DNA of 64,000 nucleotides from Photobacterium sp. TY1-4 (GCF_025398175.1 NZ_CP099735.1:1302001-1366000); one strand, 5' to 3'; numbered from the stretch's first letter, positions 35,285 through 45,083 are shown. Program-made: numbers and translations. The notes: generated by a model not told the origin, from the sequence alone.

Positions 35285-36061
35285 CTAGAGCACCAGTTGC
35301 CCGTAGCGGTTAAAGGCCAAACGGCTGATCAACGCCAACGCCGTCGCGACCGATAAGGTCGCGGCAATAAAGATCGCCACCATAATCACCAATTGGTATT
35401 TCACAGCCAGTAAGGGTGCCGTCCCGCCCAGAATTTGCCCGGTCATCATCCCCGGCAGGCTGACTATCCCCAACGTGGTCATGGAGGCCAATTGCGGTGC
35501 CAGCGCCGCTTTCACGGCCGTACGGATAAACGGCTGAACCGGATTGAGGGCCCCCAGTGCCAGGTAAAACTGGTATTCATTCTGCCGCTCCTTGAGACCG
35601 CAGTACCAACGCTCAATCGCCAGCACATTGGCCGTCAGGCAGTTGCCCAGCAACATCCCGGCGACCGGAATCATGTATTGTGCCTGCCACCAGGGCTCGG
35701 CCTGAATGACCCCGGCCAGCAAAGCCGGCAGGATCACCAGCAAAGCCACAATCTGCCCGGCCACGACGGCAGGCATCACTTGCTTTAAGCTGATTTCCGC
35801 CCGGCGACAGATGCTGAACCCTGCCACCAGCACCATGACCGACAACCACGCCAGGTTCAGCAGCGGGTTTTCGAACGCAAAAAGGGTTTGCAAGTAAATC
35901 CCCACCACCGCCAGCTGCAAGGTCATTCGCAACACCGCGGTCACCATAGTGCGGCCAAGACCCAGTTGCCAGCGGGCAAACAACAGCAATGGCAATAACA
36001 GCAGCAGGTAAAAACCGCCCAGAGCAAGGTGGCTGATGTCCAGCGCATTATTCATGATCAT
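35285..36061 (-). CDS. fetB: Iron export ABC transporter permease FetB
   Basis: A 258-residue inner membrane protein with about seven hydrophobic helices of the UPF0014/FetB family, which with FetA has been linked to iron export and resistance to oxidative stress in E. coli. Typical family stretches are RMTLQLAVVGIYLQTLF, IPVAGMLLGNCLTANVLAIE, and SLPGMMTGQILGGTAPLLAV near the C-terminus. Its start overlaps the end of the ATPase gene by 14 bases (8 if the second ATG at 36055 is used), so the two are translated together. FetB carries the substrate path and FetA supplies the energy. Confidence 0.9.
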   Translation of the reverse strand: MIMNNALDISHLALGGFYLLLLLPLLLFARWQLGLGRTMVTAVLRMTLQLAVVGIYLQTLFAFENPLLNLAWLSVMVLVAGFSICRRAEISLKQVMPAVVAGQIVALLVILPALLAGVIQAEPWWQAQYMIPVAGMLLGNCLTANVLAIERWYCGLKERQNEYQFYLALGALNPVQPFIRTAVKAALAPQLASMTTLGIVSLPGMMTGQILGGTAPLLAVKYQLVIMVAIFIAATLSVATALALISRLAFNRYGQLVL

Positions 36062-36764
36062 TCTCCATCCGGTGCTGTACGTGCGCCTGCCGCAGCCAAA
36101 TCGGATCGTGCGAGACCGACACGGCGGTCACCGATTGCGAAACCAGCAAATCGAGTACCTGATCCCGGCTGTCCGGATCCAGGGCAGAGGTCGGCTCATC
36201 AAGCAGCCACACGGGGCGCGCCATCAACAGCGCCCGGGCAAACGCCAGCCGCTGTTTTTCACCGCCGGATAGCTTCTCGACACCACGGTCCAGCGCATGC
36301 GACAACCCGACTTGCACCAGTGCCGCGACGCATCGTGCATCGTCCGGCGTGTCGGTCGTCATGGCTTTCAATTGCCACGGCAAACGGAGGACACCGGCAA
36401 TGTCTGCGGCCCCCATCACCGGTTGTTGCGGTAGATAACAGAACTGGCGACGCCACCAGCCCAGCGCCGTCACGTCGACCATCCGGCCTTGCCAGGAAAA
36501 ATGGCCATTCGCCGCGGGCTGCAGCCCGGCCAGCACTTGCAACAAGCTGGTTTTGCCGCATCCGGACGGCCCGCAAACCGCAAGATGCTGGCCCGGCAAC
36601 AAGGTTCGGGTCAGATACGGCTGGCGTCGGCTTTCTTGTCCGGAAGCCAGTTCGTGTAGCCTCAAAGCCCCCGGTGTCACGGTCGGTTCTGTATCAAGAG
36701 TAATCGCGCTGGGTGAAATCAGGCTCTGGGATTGCGGGTACTGCACATTTCGCTGATCGGTCAT
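36048..36764 (-). CDS. fetA: Iron export ABC transporter ATP-binding protein FetA
   Basis: The ATPase partner of FetB, 238 residues. Walker A is GPSGCGKTS, the signature is KLSGGEKQRLAFARALL and Walker B VWLLDEPTSALDPDSRDQ, all intact, with the H-loop in VSVSHDPIWL. The first ~25 residues after the chosen ATG at 36764 are not conserved. An upstream TTG at 36791 is possible; no strong ribosome binding site marks either. The 316 bases up to the next gene (divergent sensor kinase) hold the promoter; no Fur box could be recognised there. Confidence 0.88.
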   Translation of the reverse strand: MTDQRNVQYPQSQSLISPSAITLDTEPTVTPGALRLHELASGQESRRQPYLTRTLLPGQHLAVCGPSGCGKTSLLQVLAGLQPAANGHFSWQGRMVDVTALGWWRRQFCYLPQQPVMGAADIAGVLRLPWQLKAMTTDTPDDARCVAALVQVGLSHALDRGVEKLSGGEKQRLAFARALLMARPVWLLDEPTSALDPDSRDQVLDLLVSQSVTAVSVSHDPIWLRQAHVQHRMENDHE

Positions 36765-37080
36765 CGGTGCTGTCCAAGCGATGGGTTCCAACTCAGTCTA
36801 TCGGGGGTGCCGTCCTGACTCAACTGGCTGAAAAATATATTCAATCTCCATCTCAATGATTAATTTCTGCCCTCAGCGGCCATTTTCAGCCTTTCCGGTG
36901 CCGGACGAGCATGTCTTCGCTTGGCTATTGAGAACAAACATATAAAATATCGGTAACACATCCGCCGCCGCGCAGCCAAGCACGCCAAAGGATATTACGC
37001 ACTGGAGCTCACCGGCGATCACGCTACTGATCCGGACAAACAGGCCGATGCGACCACCGCACCGAATAAGGAACCACCGC

Positions 37081-38835
37081 ATGACATCAACGCCTCCCCG
37101 CCTGCGAATGACGCGTCTGCACCATCATCGACGTGCGTTCACCCGCTGGCTCGGCGTCGGGTTAATCACCTGCTGGCCTTGGTTGACGCTGGCCGAGCCG
37201 GTTTCAGTGCCGGGCTCTGTTACCGGTTCCGGCCCGGTGATCCGGGTCGGGGGTGATCATAACTACCCGCCGTATGAGTTTATCAATGAAGACGGTGAGC
37301 CGGATGGCTACAACACCGAGTTGACCCGGGCCATCGCCGAAGTCATGGGCTTCAAGGTCGACATTCGGCTCGGCGGCTGGGATGACATCCGCCGCCAGTT
37401 GGATCGCGGCGACATTGATATCGTGCAGGGGATGGTGCAATCCGCCGCCCGGACGGCGCACTATCGCTTCTCGCCGCCCCATGCCATCGTCCACCAGTCG
37501 GTCTTTGCCCGCAAGTACTCTCCGGCCATTGCCGGGTTGAATGAGCTGGCCGGAAAATCGGTCATTGTCCAGAGCAGCGGCGCCATGCACGACTATCTGC
37601 GCCAGCAGCAACCCGACGCCAAGCTCATTCTGGTCGATTCCCATGCCGATGCCTTACGTCTTCTGGCTTCCGGACAACATGACTACGCCCTGGTTGCCAA
37701 CCTGCCGGGCCTGTATACCGGCAAAGCACTGGAGCTGTCGAACGTTATTCCGGTCGGCAAACCGTTCGGCGCCCAGCACTATGGCTATGCGACCCTGAAA
37801 GGTCAGGAGGATTTACTGGCCCAGTTCAGCGAAGGGCTGGCGATCCTCAAAAACACCGGGCGTCAGCAGGCCATTTATGACAAATGGCTCGGCCCGATTG
37901 AAGCGCAGCGCTACAGCTGGAGACAACTCGGCATAGCTGCGGCAATTGTGTCGGGCGTGCTGCTCTTGATCCTCGGTGGCATCATGATCTGGAACCGGGC
38001 CCTGAGCCGGGAGGTTGCGCGCCGTACCGAAACCCAGCAACTACAGCAGCAACAACTGATCCAGGCCGACAAAATGACCTCGCTGGGGATCCTGGTCTCC
38101 GGGGTTGCCCATGAGATCAACAACCCCAGCAGCCTGCTGTTGCTCAATTTGCCGCTGGTCAAAGAGGCCTATCAGGACGCCGAAGATATCCTGGCGGCTC
38201 ACTATCAGCAGCATGGCGACTTCAGCCTCGGCGGCCTGCCCTACAGCCGGATGCGCGATGAAATCCCGTCGATGCTTGATGACATGCTGGCCGGGACCCA
38301 GCGGATCCGCCGGATTGTCGATGACTTGCGCGATTTTGCCCGCCAGGAGCCGACCGTACTGAACGACACCGTCGACCTCAATGCCGTGACTGCCACCGCG
38401 ATCCGCCTGGTCGACCGCACCATCAGCCAATCCACCCGCCATTTCAGCGTCAGCTACGGCGAGCACCTGCCGGGCTTTGAAGGCAATGGCCAGCGCATTG
38501 AGCAAGTGATTATCAACCTGATCATCAATGCCTGTCAGGCCCTCACATCGCCGGAAGGAGCGATTCACATCGCCACCCGCTATCGCCCGGCCGACCATCG
38601 GCTGATCCTTGAGGTTCGCGATGAAGGGGAAGGCATTGCACCCGAGCACCTGCCGCACCTGAGCGATCCCTTCTTTACCACCAAGCGGGCGCAGGGCGGC
38701 ACCGGGCTGGGGCTGTCGGTTTCTTTCAGCATCGTGAAAGAGCACGGCGGCACTTTAGATTACGATTCAACTCAACACCAAGGCACCTGCGTGACCCTGA
38801 CGTTACCGGCCTTGCAAGGAACCCACACAGCATGA
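37081..38835 (+). CDS. Sensor histidine kinase with periplasmic amino acid-binding domain
   Basis: A 584-residue inner membrane kinase. After a signal-anchor (about 20-40) comes a periplasmic SBP_bac_3 domain (about 55-275; RVGGDHNYPPYEFINEDGEP, YDKWLGP at its end), the fold that binds polar amino acids in ABC transporters. A membrane helix (283-304) leads to a dimerisation helix with the phospho-accepting His344 in GVAHEINNP and an HATPase domain with the N box NLIINACQAL and the G boxes DEGEGI and GGTGLGLS. It is co-translated with a sigma54 activator (ATGA overlap) and precedes an amino acid symporter and aspA, so aspartate or a related acid is the likely signal (inference). The ATG at 37081 follows AAGGAACC; the frame is open to 37048. 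Confidence 0.88.
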   Translation: MTSTPPRLRMTRLHHHRRAFTRWLGVGLITCWPWLTLAEPVSVPGSVTGSGPVIRVGGDHNYPPYEFINEDGEPDGYNTELTRAIAEVMGFKVDIRLGGWDDIRRQLDRGDIDIVQGMVQSAARTAHYRFSPPHAIVHQSVFARKYSPAIAGLNELAGKSVIVQSSGAMHDYLRQQQPDAKLILVDSHADALRLLASGQHDYALVANLPGLYTGKALELSNVIPVGKPFGAQHYGYATLKGQEDLLAQFSEGLAILKNTGRQQAIYDKWLGPIEAQRYSWRQLGIAAAIVSGVLLLILGGIMIWNRALSREVARRTETQQLQQQQLIQADKMTSLGILVSGVAHEINNPSSLLLLNLPLVKEAYQDAEDILAAHYQQHGDFSLGGLPYSRMRDEIPSMLDDMLAGTQRIRRIVDDLRDFARQEPTVLNDTVDLNAVTATAIRLVDRTISQSTRHFSVSYGEHLPGFEGNGQRIEQVIINLIINACQALTSPEGAIHIATRYRPADHRLILEVRDEGEGIAPEHLPHLSDPFFTTKRAQGGTGLGLSVSFSIVKEHGGTLDYDSTQHQGTCVTLTLPALQGTHTA

Positions 38836-40244
38836 ATACCAATCGCTATCCCGCTTTCGGGGTGTTACTGGTCGACGACGAACCGGCTTTCCTGCGCAGC
38901 CTGAGCCTGATGCTGGAACGCCGGGGCGGGATCAACCACCTCTACACTTGCCAGGACAGCCGCGAAGCGATGACGATCATCGCCCGGGAGCCCATCGGTC
39001 TGGTGCTGCTGGATCTGACCATGCCGCATCTCTCCGGCGAAGTCCTGCTGCAACAAATCATCGAAGAGCATCCGGATGTCGGGGTGATCATTATCAGCGG
39101 ACTGAACCAGGTGGAAACCGCGGTCCACTGTATCCGGCTCGGCGCGTATGACTACTTTGTCAAAACCACCGAGGAAAACCGGCTGATCGAAGGGATCAAA
39201 CGGGCCATCCTGATGCAGGAGATGCGCCAGGAAAACCATGCTATGCGCCAGCGTCTGATGAGCAATACCCTGGAGCGTCCGGATGCCTTCGCCGACATCA
39301 TTACCCGCGACACCAGCATGCGCAGCGTGTTCCAGTACCTGGAATCGGTGGCCCCGAGCAGTCAGCCGGTGATGATTTGCGGCGAGAGCGGGGTCGGCAA
39401 AGAGCTGATCGCCCGCGCGCTGCATACCCTGAGCGATCGCAGCGGCCCGCTGATCAGCGTTAATGTTGCCGGGCTCGATGACAATGTGTTTGCCGACACC
39501 CTGTTCGGCCATCACCGCGGCGCATTTACCGGGGCGGACACCAACCGGGCCGGGCTGATTGAGCAAGCCGCCGGCGGGACATTGTTTTTGGATGAGATCG
39601 GCGATCTGAGCCAGGCGTCTCAGGTCAAGCTGCTGCGCCTGATCCAGGAAGGGGAATATTATCCGCTCGGCAGCGATCGGCCCAAGCAGCTCAAGGCGCG
39701 CATCGTAGTCGCCACCCACCAGGATCTGCCGCAAAAGCAGCAGGACGGTACCTTCCGCAAAGATCTGTATTACCGGCTGAAAACTCACCAGGTCGACATC
39801 CCGCCCCTGCGCCATCGCCGCCAGGATATTCCGTTGCTGCTGGAGCATTTCCTGCAGGAAGCTGCGGACGAGCTGGGCAAAACCAAACCGACCATTCCCA
39901 AAGAGCTGCCGGTGCTGCTGGCCAACTACGCCTTCCCCGGGAATATTCGCGAGCTGCGGGCCCTGGCCTATGACGCCATGAGCCAGCACCGCTCCCGCAT
40001 GCTGTCGATGGACGTTTTCCGCCGGGTGCTCGACGATTGTGCCCCGGCAAACGTGCCGGACGCTTCCGACACCGCCTCGCTGTTCGACCCGGCCATGCCG
40101 CTGCCGACGTTGCAGGAGATAAGCGATCTGCTGACCCGGGAGGCCATGCGCCGGGCCGAGGGGAACCAGTCCCTGGCTGCGAGACTGCTGGGGATCTCCC
40201 AACCAGCCCTGAGCAAACGCCTGAAAAAGACCCAGGGCGATTAA
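38832..40244 (+). CDS. NtrC-type sigma54-dependent response regulator
   Basis: A 470-residue enhancer-binding protein. The receiver domain has acidic pocket D15-D16 and phospho-acceptor Asp61 in VLLDLTMPHLSG. The central AAA+ domain carries Walker A GESGVGKE, the sigma54 contact loop GAFTGAD, and Walker B TLFLDEIGDLS. A Fis-type helix-turn-helix ends the protein (SLAARLLGISQPALSKRLK). It overlaps the kinase gene by four bases, so they form a two-component pair. Directly after its stop lie a palindromic UAS and a -24/-12 promoter before the symporter gene, the probable target. Confidence 0.93.
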   Translation: MNTNRYPAFGVLLVDDEPAFLRSLSLMLERRGGINHLYTCQDSREAMTIIAREPIGLVLLDLTMPHLSGEVLLQQIIEEHPDVGVIIISGLNQVETAVHCIRLGAYDYFVKTTEENRLIEGIKRAILMQEMRQENHAMRQRLMSNTLERPDAFADIITRDTSMRSVFQYLESVAPSSQPVMICGESGVGKELIARALHTLSDRSGPLISVNVAGLDDNVFADTLFGHHRGAFTGADTNRAGLIEQAAGGTLFLDEIGDLSQASQVKLLRLIQEGEYYPLGSDRPKQLKARIVVATHQDLPQKQQDGTFRKDLYYRLKTHQVDIPPLRHRRQDIPLLLEHFLQEAADELGKTKPTIPKELPVLLANYAFPGNIRELRALAYDAMSQHRSRMLSMDVFRRVLDDCAPANVPDASDTASLFDPAMPLPTLQEISDLLTREAMRRAEGNQSLAARLLGISQPALSKRLKKTQGD

Positions 40245-40253
40245 TCCAACCCC

Positions 40254-40275
40254 TATAACCAAAGGAAAGGTTATA
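40254..40275. promoter_or_regulatory. Upstream activating sequence 1
   Basis: TATAACC and GGTTATA flank AAAGGAAA, a 22-base inverted repeat. Its first 14 bases are the exact reverse complement of the second site at 40341. It lies about 160-180 bases upstream of a sigma54 promoter, the usual place for an NtrC-type activator. Confidence 0.65.
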
Positions 40276-40340
40276 ACTATGTAAATAGCTTATAACGCCT
40301 TGTTTTATGAAGACAATATGACAAGAACCGCCCTTACCCA

Positions 40341-40354
40341 TTCCTTTGGTTATA
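40341..40354. promoter_or_regulatory. Upstream activating sequence 2
   Basis: TTCCTTTGGTTATA is the exact reverse complement of TATAACCAAAGGAA at 40254-40267, giving a 14-bp match in opposite orientation, 78 bases before the -24 element. Confidence 0.65.
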
Positions 40355-40431
40355 CCCCTTTGCTACACCCCTGCTGCTGATAAATGCATTTTTATCCATG
40401 TAAAACAATCAGATACACTTTATTAACAGAG

Positions 40432-40447
40432 TGGCATCATCCTTGCT
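40432..40447 (+). promoter_or_regulatory. Sigma54 (-24/-12) promoter
   Basis: TGGCATCATCCTTGCT matches TGGCAC-N5-TTGCW with GG at 40433-40434 and GC at 40445-40446, the exact ten-base gap of RpoN promoters. It lies 111 bases before the symporter start and downstream of two activator-like sites. Confidence 0.85.
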
Positions 40448-40557
40448 GTATTCCTGACTCTGACAGAGTGGGCAAACGCCCATCCTGACGTGTGAACCAT
40501 AACAGTGAAACAGAAATGGGCGACAGCCCGAATTCTGTCAATGGAAAAGGAATAAAC

Positions 40558-41871
40558 ATGGAACAAGCACTTGAACAGCCAACACCGAAAGGCTTTTGGG
40601 GCGGCCTCGCCTTATGGAAGAAAATCCTGGTTGGGATGATCCTGGGGGTCATCGCGGGCAGTGTACTCGGCCCGGATGCAGAAATGCTTAAACCAATCGG
40701 CACCCTGTTTATCAATGCGATCAAAATGCTGATCGTTCCACTGGTTTTCTGCTCTTTGGTGGTCGGCGTCACCTCCATGCAGGATACCCGGAAAATGGGT
40801 CGTATCGGGGTGAAAGCCGTTGTCATCTATCTGTCGACCACCGCCGTTGCGATCAGTATCGGTCTGGGCCTGTCCCACCTGCTGCAACCAGGCGCCGGTC
40901 TGGCCATGACTGCCACTGCCGCCGCCGGTGACGCAAAAGACGCGCCGACCCTGGTCCAGACACTGCTCAATTTGATCCCGAAAAACCCTATCAGTGCCCT
41001 GGCCGCCGGTAACATTCTGCAAATCATCGTCTTCGCATTGGGTCTGGGTGTAGCCCTGAACCTGTGTGGTGAAAAAGGCAAACCTGCGGTTCAGGTGTTT
41101 GAGAGCCTGGCAGAAGCCATGTACAAACTGACCGAGCTGGTCATGAAGCTGGCGCCGTACGGTATCTTCGGCCTGATGGCCTGGGTCGCCGGCAAATATG
41201 GTCTGGAGATCCTGCTGCCGCTGTTCAAAGTGATTGGCGTTGCCTACCTCGGCAGTGTGCTGCACGTGGTCGGCTTCTATTCTGCGGTGATTAAATTCAT
41301 CGGCCGCCTCAGCCCGGTCCCATACATCAAAGGCATGGTGACCCCGGCAGCCGTAGCCTTCACCACCACCAGCAGCTCCGGTACCCTACCGGCAACGATT
41401 AAGTGTGCCCGCGAAGAGATGGGCGTGTCGAAAGGCGTATCGAGCTTCGTGCTGCCGCTGGGCGCCACCATCAACATGGACGGCACTGCCCTGTATCAGG
41501 GGGTTGCAGCCCTGTTCGTGGCTCAGGCCTTCGGGATTGACCTGTCATTTGCTGATTACATCACCATTGTGATGACCGCAACCCTGGCTTCTATCGGCAC
41601 CGCCGGGGTACCGGGTGCCGGCCTGATCATGCTGTCGCTGGTCCTGACCACCGTGGGTCTGCCGATGGAAGGTCTGGCAATTATTGCCGGGATCGACCGG
41701 ATCCTGGATATGGCACGCACCAGCGTGAATGTGTGTGGCGACCTGATGGTGGCAATTCTGGTGGGCCGCAGCGAAGGTGAGCTGGATACCGACGTCTACA
41801 ACAGTACCGAGGGACACAGCACCGCCGGCACCAACGACGGGATCGTGACTGCCCGTCAGGAAATCGCGTAA
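40558..41871 (+). CDS. Dicarboxylate/amino acid:cation symporter (GltP/DctA family)
   Basis: A 437-residue inner membrane carrier of the DAACS family that imports glutamate, aspartate or C4-dicarboxylates with protons or sodium. Family motifs are the serine-rich hairpin TTTSSSGTLPATIKC, the LPLGATINMDGTALYQG motif, GTAGVPGAGLIMLSLVL and DRILDMARTSVNVCGD. The Met-Asp-Gly motif and the RxxxN in the last helix bind the substrate acid. I chose the ATG at 40558 with AAAGGAA in front; an in-frame start at 40492 is further from a site. A sigma54 promoter and activator sites precede it, and aspA follows after about 470 bases, which supports aspartate as substrate. Confidence 0.9.
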   Translation: MEQALEQPTPKGFWGGLALWKKILVGMILGVIAGSVLGPDAEMLKPIGTLFINAIKMLIVPLVFCSLVVGVTSMQDTRKMGRIGVKAVVIYLSTTAVAISIGLGLSHLLQPGAGLAMTATAAAGDAKDAPTLVQTLLNLIPKNPISALAAGNILQIIVFALGLGVALNLCGEKGKPAVQVFESLAEAMYKLTELVMKLAPYGIFGLMAWVAGKYGLEILLPLFKVIGVAYLGSVLHVVGFYSAVIKFIGRLSPVPYIKGMVTPAAVAFTTTSSSGTLPATIKCAREEMGVSKGVSSFVLPLGATINMDGTALYQGVAALFVAQAFGIDLSFADYITIVMTATLASIGTAGVPGAGLIMLSLVLTTVGLPMEGLAIIAGIDRILDMARTSVNVCGDLMVAILVGRSEGELDTDVYNSTEGHSTAGTNDGIVTARQEIA

Positions 41872-41936
41872 GCCTTCACGGCATGGCAGGTAATCTGCCG
41901 GTTCATTCAGGGCTGCCGAATCCGGTACGCTCTGTT

Positions 41937-41971
41937 CAAGGCCAGCCCATTCGGCTGGCCTTGTTGTTTTT
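41937..41971 (+). terminator. Terminator of the symporter gene
   Basis: CAAGGCCAGCC and GGCTGGCCTTG form an 11-bp stem around a five-base loop, followed by TTGTTTTT. It separates the symporter from aspA, which therefore needs its own promoter. Confidence 0.85.
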
Positions 41972-42345
41972 CCCGCTCAACCGATCGCAGCCACGGCTGT
42001 CTCTTCAAAAAAACTGACAATTTTTACACGTTTCTGTCACAAGCAGCGTGAGTTCACAAAATCACAAGATTTCCGTTCTCGACACGGAGCCCCGTCAGCC
42101 CCCCCTTCACCAGCCAGGTCTTATTTTTTAGCTTTTTTCCATATAGTTATGAATAATTTCCCAGCAAAAATGCAAGAAAATCCCACCGGGAGAAAAACGG
42201 GCAACACAACTATAAAACAATACTTTTTGCAATTGGTCAGGCTATGCATTAATTGCATTGTCGCTTACTTTTAGGCATTTCACTTTGATTTGCAAAAAGA
42301 CCATTGTATTCCGGTCTTTTCTACTACGAGTCTAAGGTGACCGCC
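41972..42345. other. aspA upstream region
   Basis: About 370 bases with no gene, AT-rich in the last 220. I looked for a second -24/-12 promoter and for CRP or FNR sites and saw none that fits well. Confidence 0.35.
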
Positions 42346-43776
42346 ATGCACGATACTGCCAACCAGGTACGGATTGAAGAAGATCTGCTGGGCCAGCGTG
42401 AAATTCCGGCTTCTGCCTACTACGGCATTCATTCCCTACGCGCATTCGAGAACTTTAATATCTCTGCCGTGCGTATTTCTGATGTTCCAGAGTTTGTTCG
42501 CGGTATGGTCTACACCAAAAAAGCCGCCGCCAAAGCCAACATGGAACTGGGGGCGATCCCATCTGAAGTCGGCCAGTACATCATCCAGGCGTGCGATTTG
42601 ATCCTGGATACCGGGAAATGCATGGATCAGTTCATCTCCGATGTCTACCAGGGCGGTGCAGGCACCTCGGTAAACATGAATGCCAACGAGGTGATTGCCA
42701 ACGTTGCACTGGAGCTGAAAGGTCACGAGAAAGGCGAATACCACATCATCAACCCGAACGATCATGTGAATAAGAGCCAGTCGACCAACTGTGCCTACCC
42801 AACCGGTTTCCGCGTGGCGGTATACAACAGCATCATCAAGATGATTGGCTCTATTGAGCACCTGCAGGCGGCCTTCGATGCCAAGAGCGACGAGTTCAGC
42901 GACGTGCTGAAAATGGGTCGTACCCAGCTGCAGGACGCCGTACCGATGACCGTCGGCCAGGAATTCCACGCATTCAGCGTGTTGCTGAAAGAAGAAATCA
43001 AGAACCTGAAATACGCCGCAGCCCTGCTGCTGGAAGTGAACCTGGGCGCCACCGCGATCGGAACCGGCCTGAACGCACCGGCAGGCTACCAGGCGCTGGC
43101 GGTGAAATATCTGGCAGAAGCCACCGGTCTGGACTGTGTACCTTCAGAAGACCTGATTGAAGCCACCTCTGACTGTGGTGCGTATGTCACCGTTCACGCC
43201 GCGCTGAAGCGTCTGGCGGTGAAACTGTCGAAAGTCTGTAATGACCTGCGTCTGGTGTCTTCCGGTCCGCGTGCGGGTCTGAACGAAATCAACCTGCCGG
43301 AAATGCAGGCGGGCTCTTCCATCATGCCGGCCAAAGTGAACCCAGTGATCCCGGAAGTGGTCAACCAGGTGTGCTTTAAAGTGATCGGAAACGACACCAC
43401 CGTCACTTTCGCGGCAGAAGCCGGTCAGCTTCAGCTGAACGTGATGGAGCCGGTGATCGGTCAGGCGATTTTCGAATCCATCGAGCTGCTGGGCAATGCC
43501 TGTGTCAACCTGGCGGACAAGTGTATCTCCGGGATCACGGTGAACCGTGAAGTCTGCGAAAACTTCGTCTTCAACTCGATTGGGATTGTCACCTACCTGA
43601 ACCCGTACATCGGCCACCATGAAGGCGACATCGTCGGGAAAATCTGTGCTGAAACCGGCCGCAGCGTGAAAGAAGTCGCCATGGAGCGCGGCCTGCTGGG
43701 TGAAGAAGAGCTGAACGAAATCTTCTCAACCCAGAACCTGATGCGCCCGCAATACAAAGCCAAGCTGTATAACTAA
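42346..43776 (+). CDS. aspA: Aspartate ammonia-lyase
   Basis: Converts L-aspartate to fumarate and ammonia in the cytoplasm, feeding fumarate to respiration or the TCA cycle. The 476-residue product matches the fumarase/aspartase superfamily with [17 protein letters not shown], the substrate motif [11 protein letters not shown] and the family signature [15 protein letters not shown]. The start at 42346 follows AAGGTGA; the frame is open to 42304. It sits downstream of the aspartate/dicarboxylate symporter, so uptake and breakdown of aspartate are adjacent. GC-rich hairpins follow. Confidence 0.95.
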   Translation: MHDTANQVRIEEDLLGQREIPASAYYGIHSLRAFENFNISAVRISDVPEFVRGMVYTKKAAAKANMELGAIPSEVGQYIIQACDLILDTGKCMDQFISDVYQGGAGTSVNMNANEVIANVALELKGHEKGEYHIINPNDHVNKSQSTNCAYPTGFRVAVYNSIIKMIGSIEHLQAAFDAKSDEFSDVLKMGRTQLQDAVPMTVGQEFHAFSVLLKEEIKNLKYAAALLLEVNLGATAIGTGLNAPAGYQALAVKYLAEATGLDCVPSEDLIEATSDCGAYVTVHAALKRLAVKLSKVCNDLRLVSSGPRAGLNEINLPEMQAGSSIMPAKVNPVIPEVVNQVCFKVIGNDTTVTFAAEAGQLQLNVMEPVIGQAIFESIELLGNACVNLADKCISGITVNREVCENFVFNSIGIVTYLNPYIGHHEGDIVGKICAETGRSVKEVAMERGLLGEEELNEIFSTQNLMRPQYKAKLYN

Positions 43777-43787
43777 GGTTGTACACC

Positions 43788-43813
43788 GGCGTCGCCCTTG
43801 GCAGGGCGACGCC
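43788..43813. terminator. Strong hairpin after aspA
   Basis: GGCGTCGCCCT and AGGGCGACGCC form a perfect 11-bp stem with a four-base loop, 11 bases after the aspA stop. No T-run follows, so it may work together with the next hairpin. Confidence 0.6.
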
Positions 43814-43822
43814 TCAAACGAC

Positions 43823-43848
43823 AAAGGGCTGGATGATCCGGCCCTTTG
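43823..43848. terminator. Second hairpin between aspA and the convergent LysR gene
   Basis: AAAGGGC and GCCCTTT with inner pairing, followed by GTATTAT. It could terminate transcripts from both directions. Confidence 0.6.
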
Positions 43849-43883
43849 TATTATACCCCTCGCAGTAAATAACGGGTCATCCT

Positions 43884-44789
43884 TTACAGTCCGTTCGTCA
43901 GACCACCAATCGGGCTCATCTTGCTCAGCGACTGCCAGATGGCCTCACAGGAAGCATGCAGCCGGGAGTGGTAACGGTAAACATACAAGTCCAGCGGCAC
44001 CGGCTCACGGGCCGTCAGGATTTGCAGCTTTCCGGCCGCCAGCTCATCTTTAATCGCATAATCGGGCAGCCAGCTGATCCCCTTGCCCTGCATCACCAAC
44101 GCCTTGATAAAATCGGTCATCGACGAGGTACACACCGTATTCGGCGTCAGTTTGCGGTTGGCCCGGTGCAGTGCCCGGCCCATGTAGCTTTCCGGTGTGT
44201 AGTCCAGGCTCGGTACCGTATCGTTGTGCTCAAGATCAAACAGCGGCTCTCCCTGCGCATCCACCGCCGAGACGCAGTACAGGTAACTACGCCCCAGGTA
44301 GATCGAGCGATAAGGGGCGACTTGCAACCGATCTTCATAGAAAGAAAACAGGAAGTCACACTTGCCGTCGATCAGCAGCTCCACGGCCTCGTCCACTTCG
44401 TTGGCCACCACGGAAAGCTGGGCATTGAGCGCCGGGTTAAACAAGCAGCTGTGCAGCTTGGGCAGGATGCTGATCGCCATCGAATGTGCCGCACTGATCC
44501 GCACACTGTACCGACCATGAAACGAGCTGCCGGCCAGGCGGCTGACTTCTTCATCCAGCTGTTGCAGAATCGACTGCGCCGTGGTCTTGAACTGCTTGCC
44601 GTTCAGCGTCAAGGCGATCGGCGTTTTGCTGCGATCAATCAATTCCAGCCCGAGTTCGGACTCCAGCGATTTGATCCGGCGGCTGAAGGCCGGCTGGGTC
44701 ACATTCCGTACGGCAGCGGCCTGGGAAAAGTTCTTCAGTTCAGCCAGGATCAGAAAATCCTGCAACCATTTCGTTTCGATGTTTTTCAT
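43884..44789 (-). CDS. LysR-family regulator, HypT/YjiE-like
   Basis: A 301-residue transcription factor. The start KNIETKWLQDFLILAELKNF followed by SQAAAVRNVTQPAFSRRIKS is nearly that of E. coli HypT (YjiE), a regulator that answers hypochlorite by methionine oxidation. Other shared stretches are SYMGRALHRANRKL and SMTDFIKALVMQGKGISWLP. Whether it senses hypochlorite here is not shown; in this context, convergent to aspA, it may also regulate dicarboxylate metabolism. The ATG at 44789 lies after a short leader. The upstream gap of about 800 bases leaves its promoter unassigned. Confidence 0.85.
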   Translation of the reverse strand: MKNIETKWLQDFLILAELKNFSQAAAVRNVTQPAFSRRIKSLESELGLELIDRSKTPIALTLNGKQFKTTAQSILQQLDEEVSRLAGSSFHGRYSVRISAAHSMAISILPKLHSCLFNPALNAQLSVVANEVDEAVELLIDGKCDFLFSFYEDRLQVAPYRSIYLGRSYLYCVSAVDAQGEPLFDLEHNDTVPSLDYTPESYMGRALHRANRKLTPNTVCTSSMTDFIKALVMQGKGISWLPDYAIKDELAAGKLQILTAREPVPLDLYVYRYHSRLHASCEAIWQSLSKMSPIGGLTNGL

Positions 44790-45083
44790 AATGGTTCTAC
44801 ATCAGCCAAGCGAATATTCACGATCTCAAGTCAAGCAGGGGACGCTTCCGTACCGCAATCAACCTGCGGTGCGGGTGGCCACAACGGGCCGGGCCGTGCT
44901 CATGTTTAAAAATAAAAAAGCTTCATTGATGATCCCCGACAGCGCCGCCAAATCTGCAATGAAGCCGGTGCGCATTATCGCGCCAAGGCACCGGCAAGGC
45001 AATTGTCCCTGGTGAAGTTTTAGTAAAAGTCCACCGGGGCCGAGCGCCGATTTTTCGCAGTGTACAGCTCACCCGCCGCACAC

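Noticed and set aside
38865..40262. 465-codon minus frame opposite the sigma54 regulator
   Set aside because: Shadow of the real gene, which has all NtrC motifs; the reverse frame shows none.
42230..42300. Second sigma54 promoter before aspA
   Set aside because: GG and GC pairs occur but not with the required ten-base gap.
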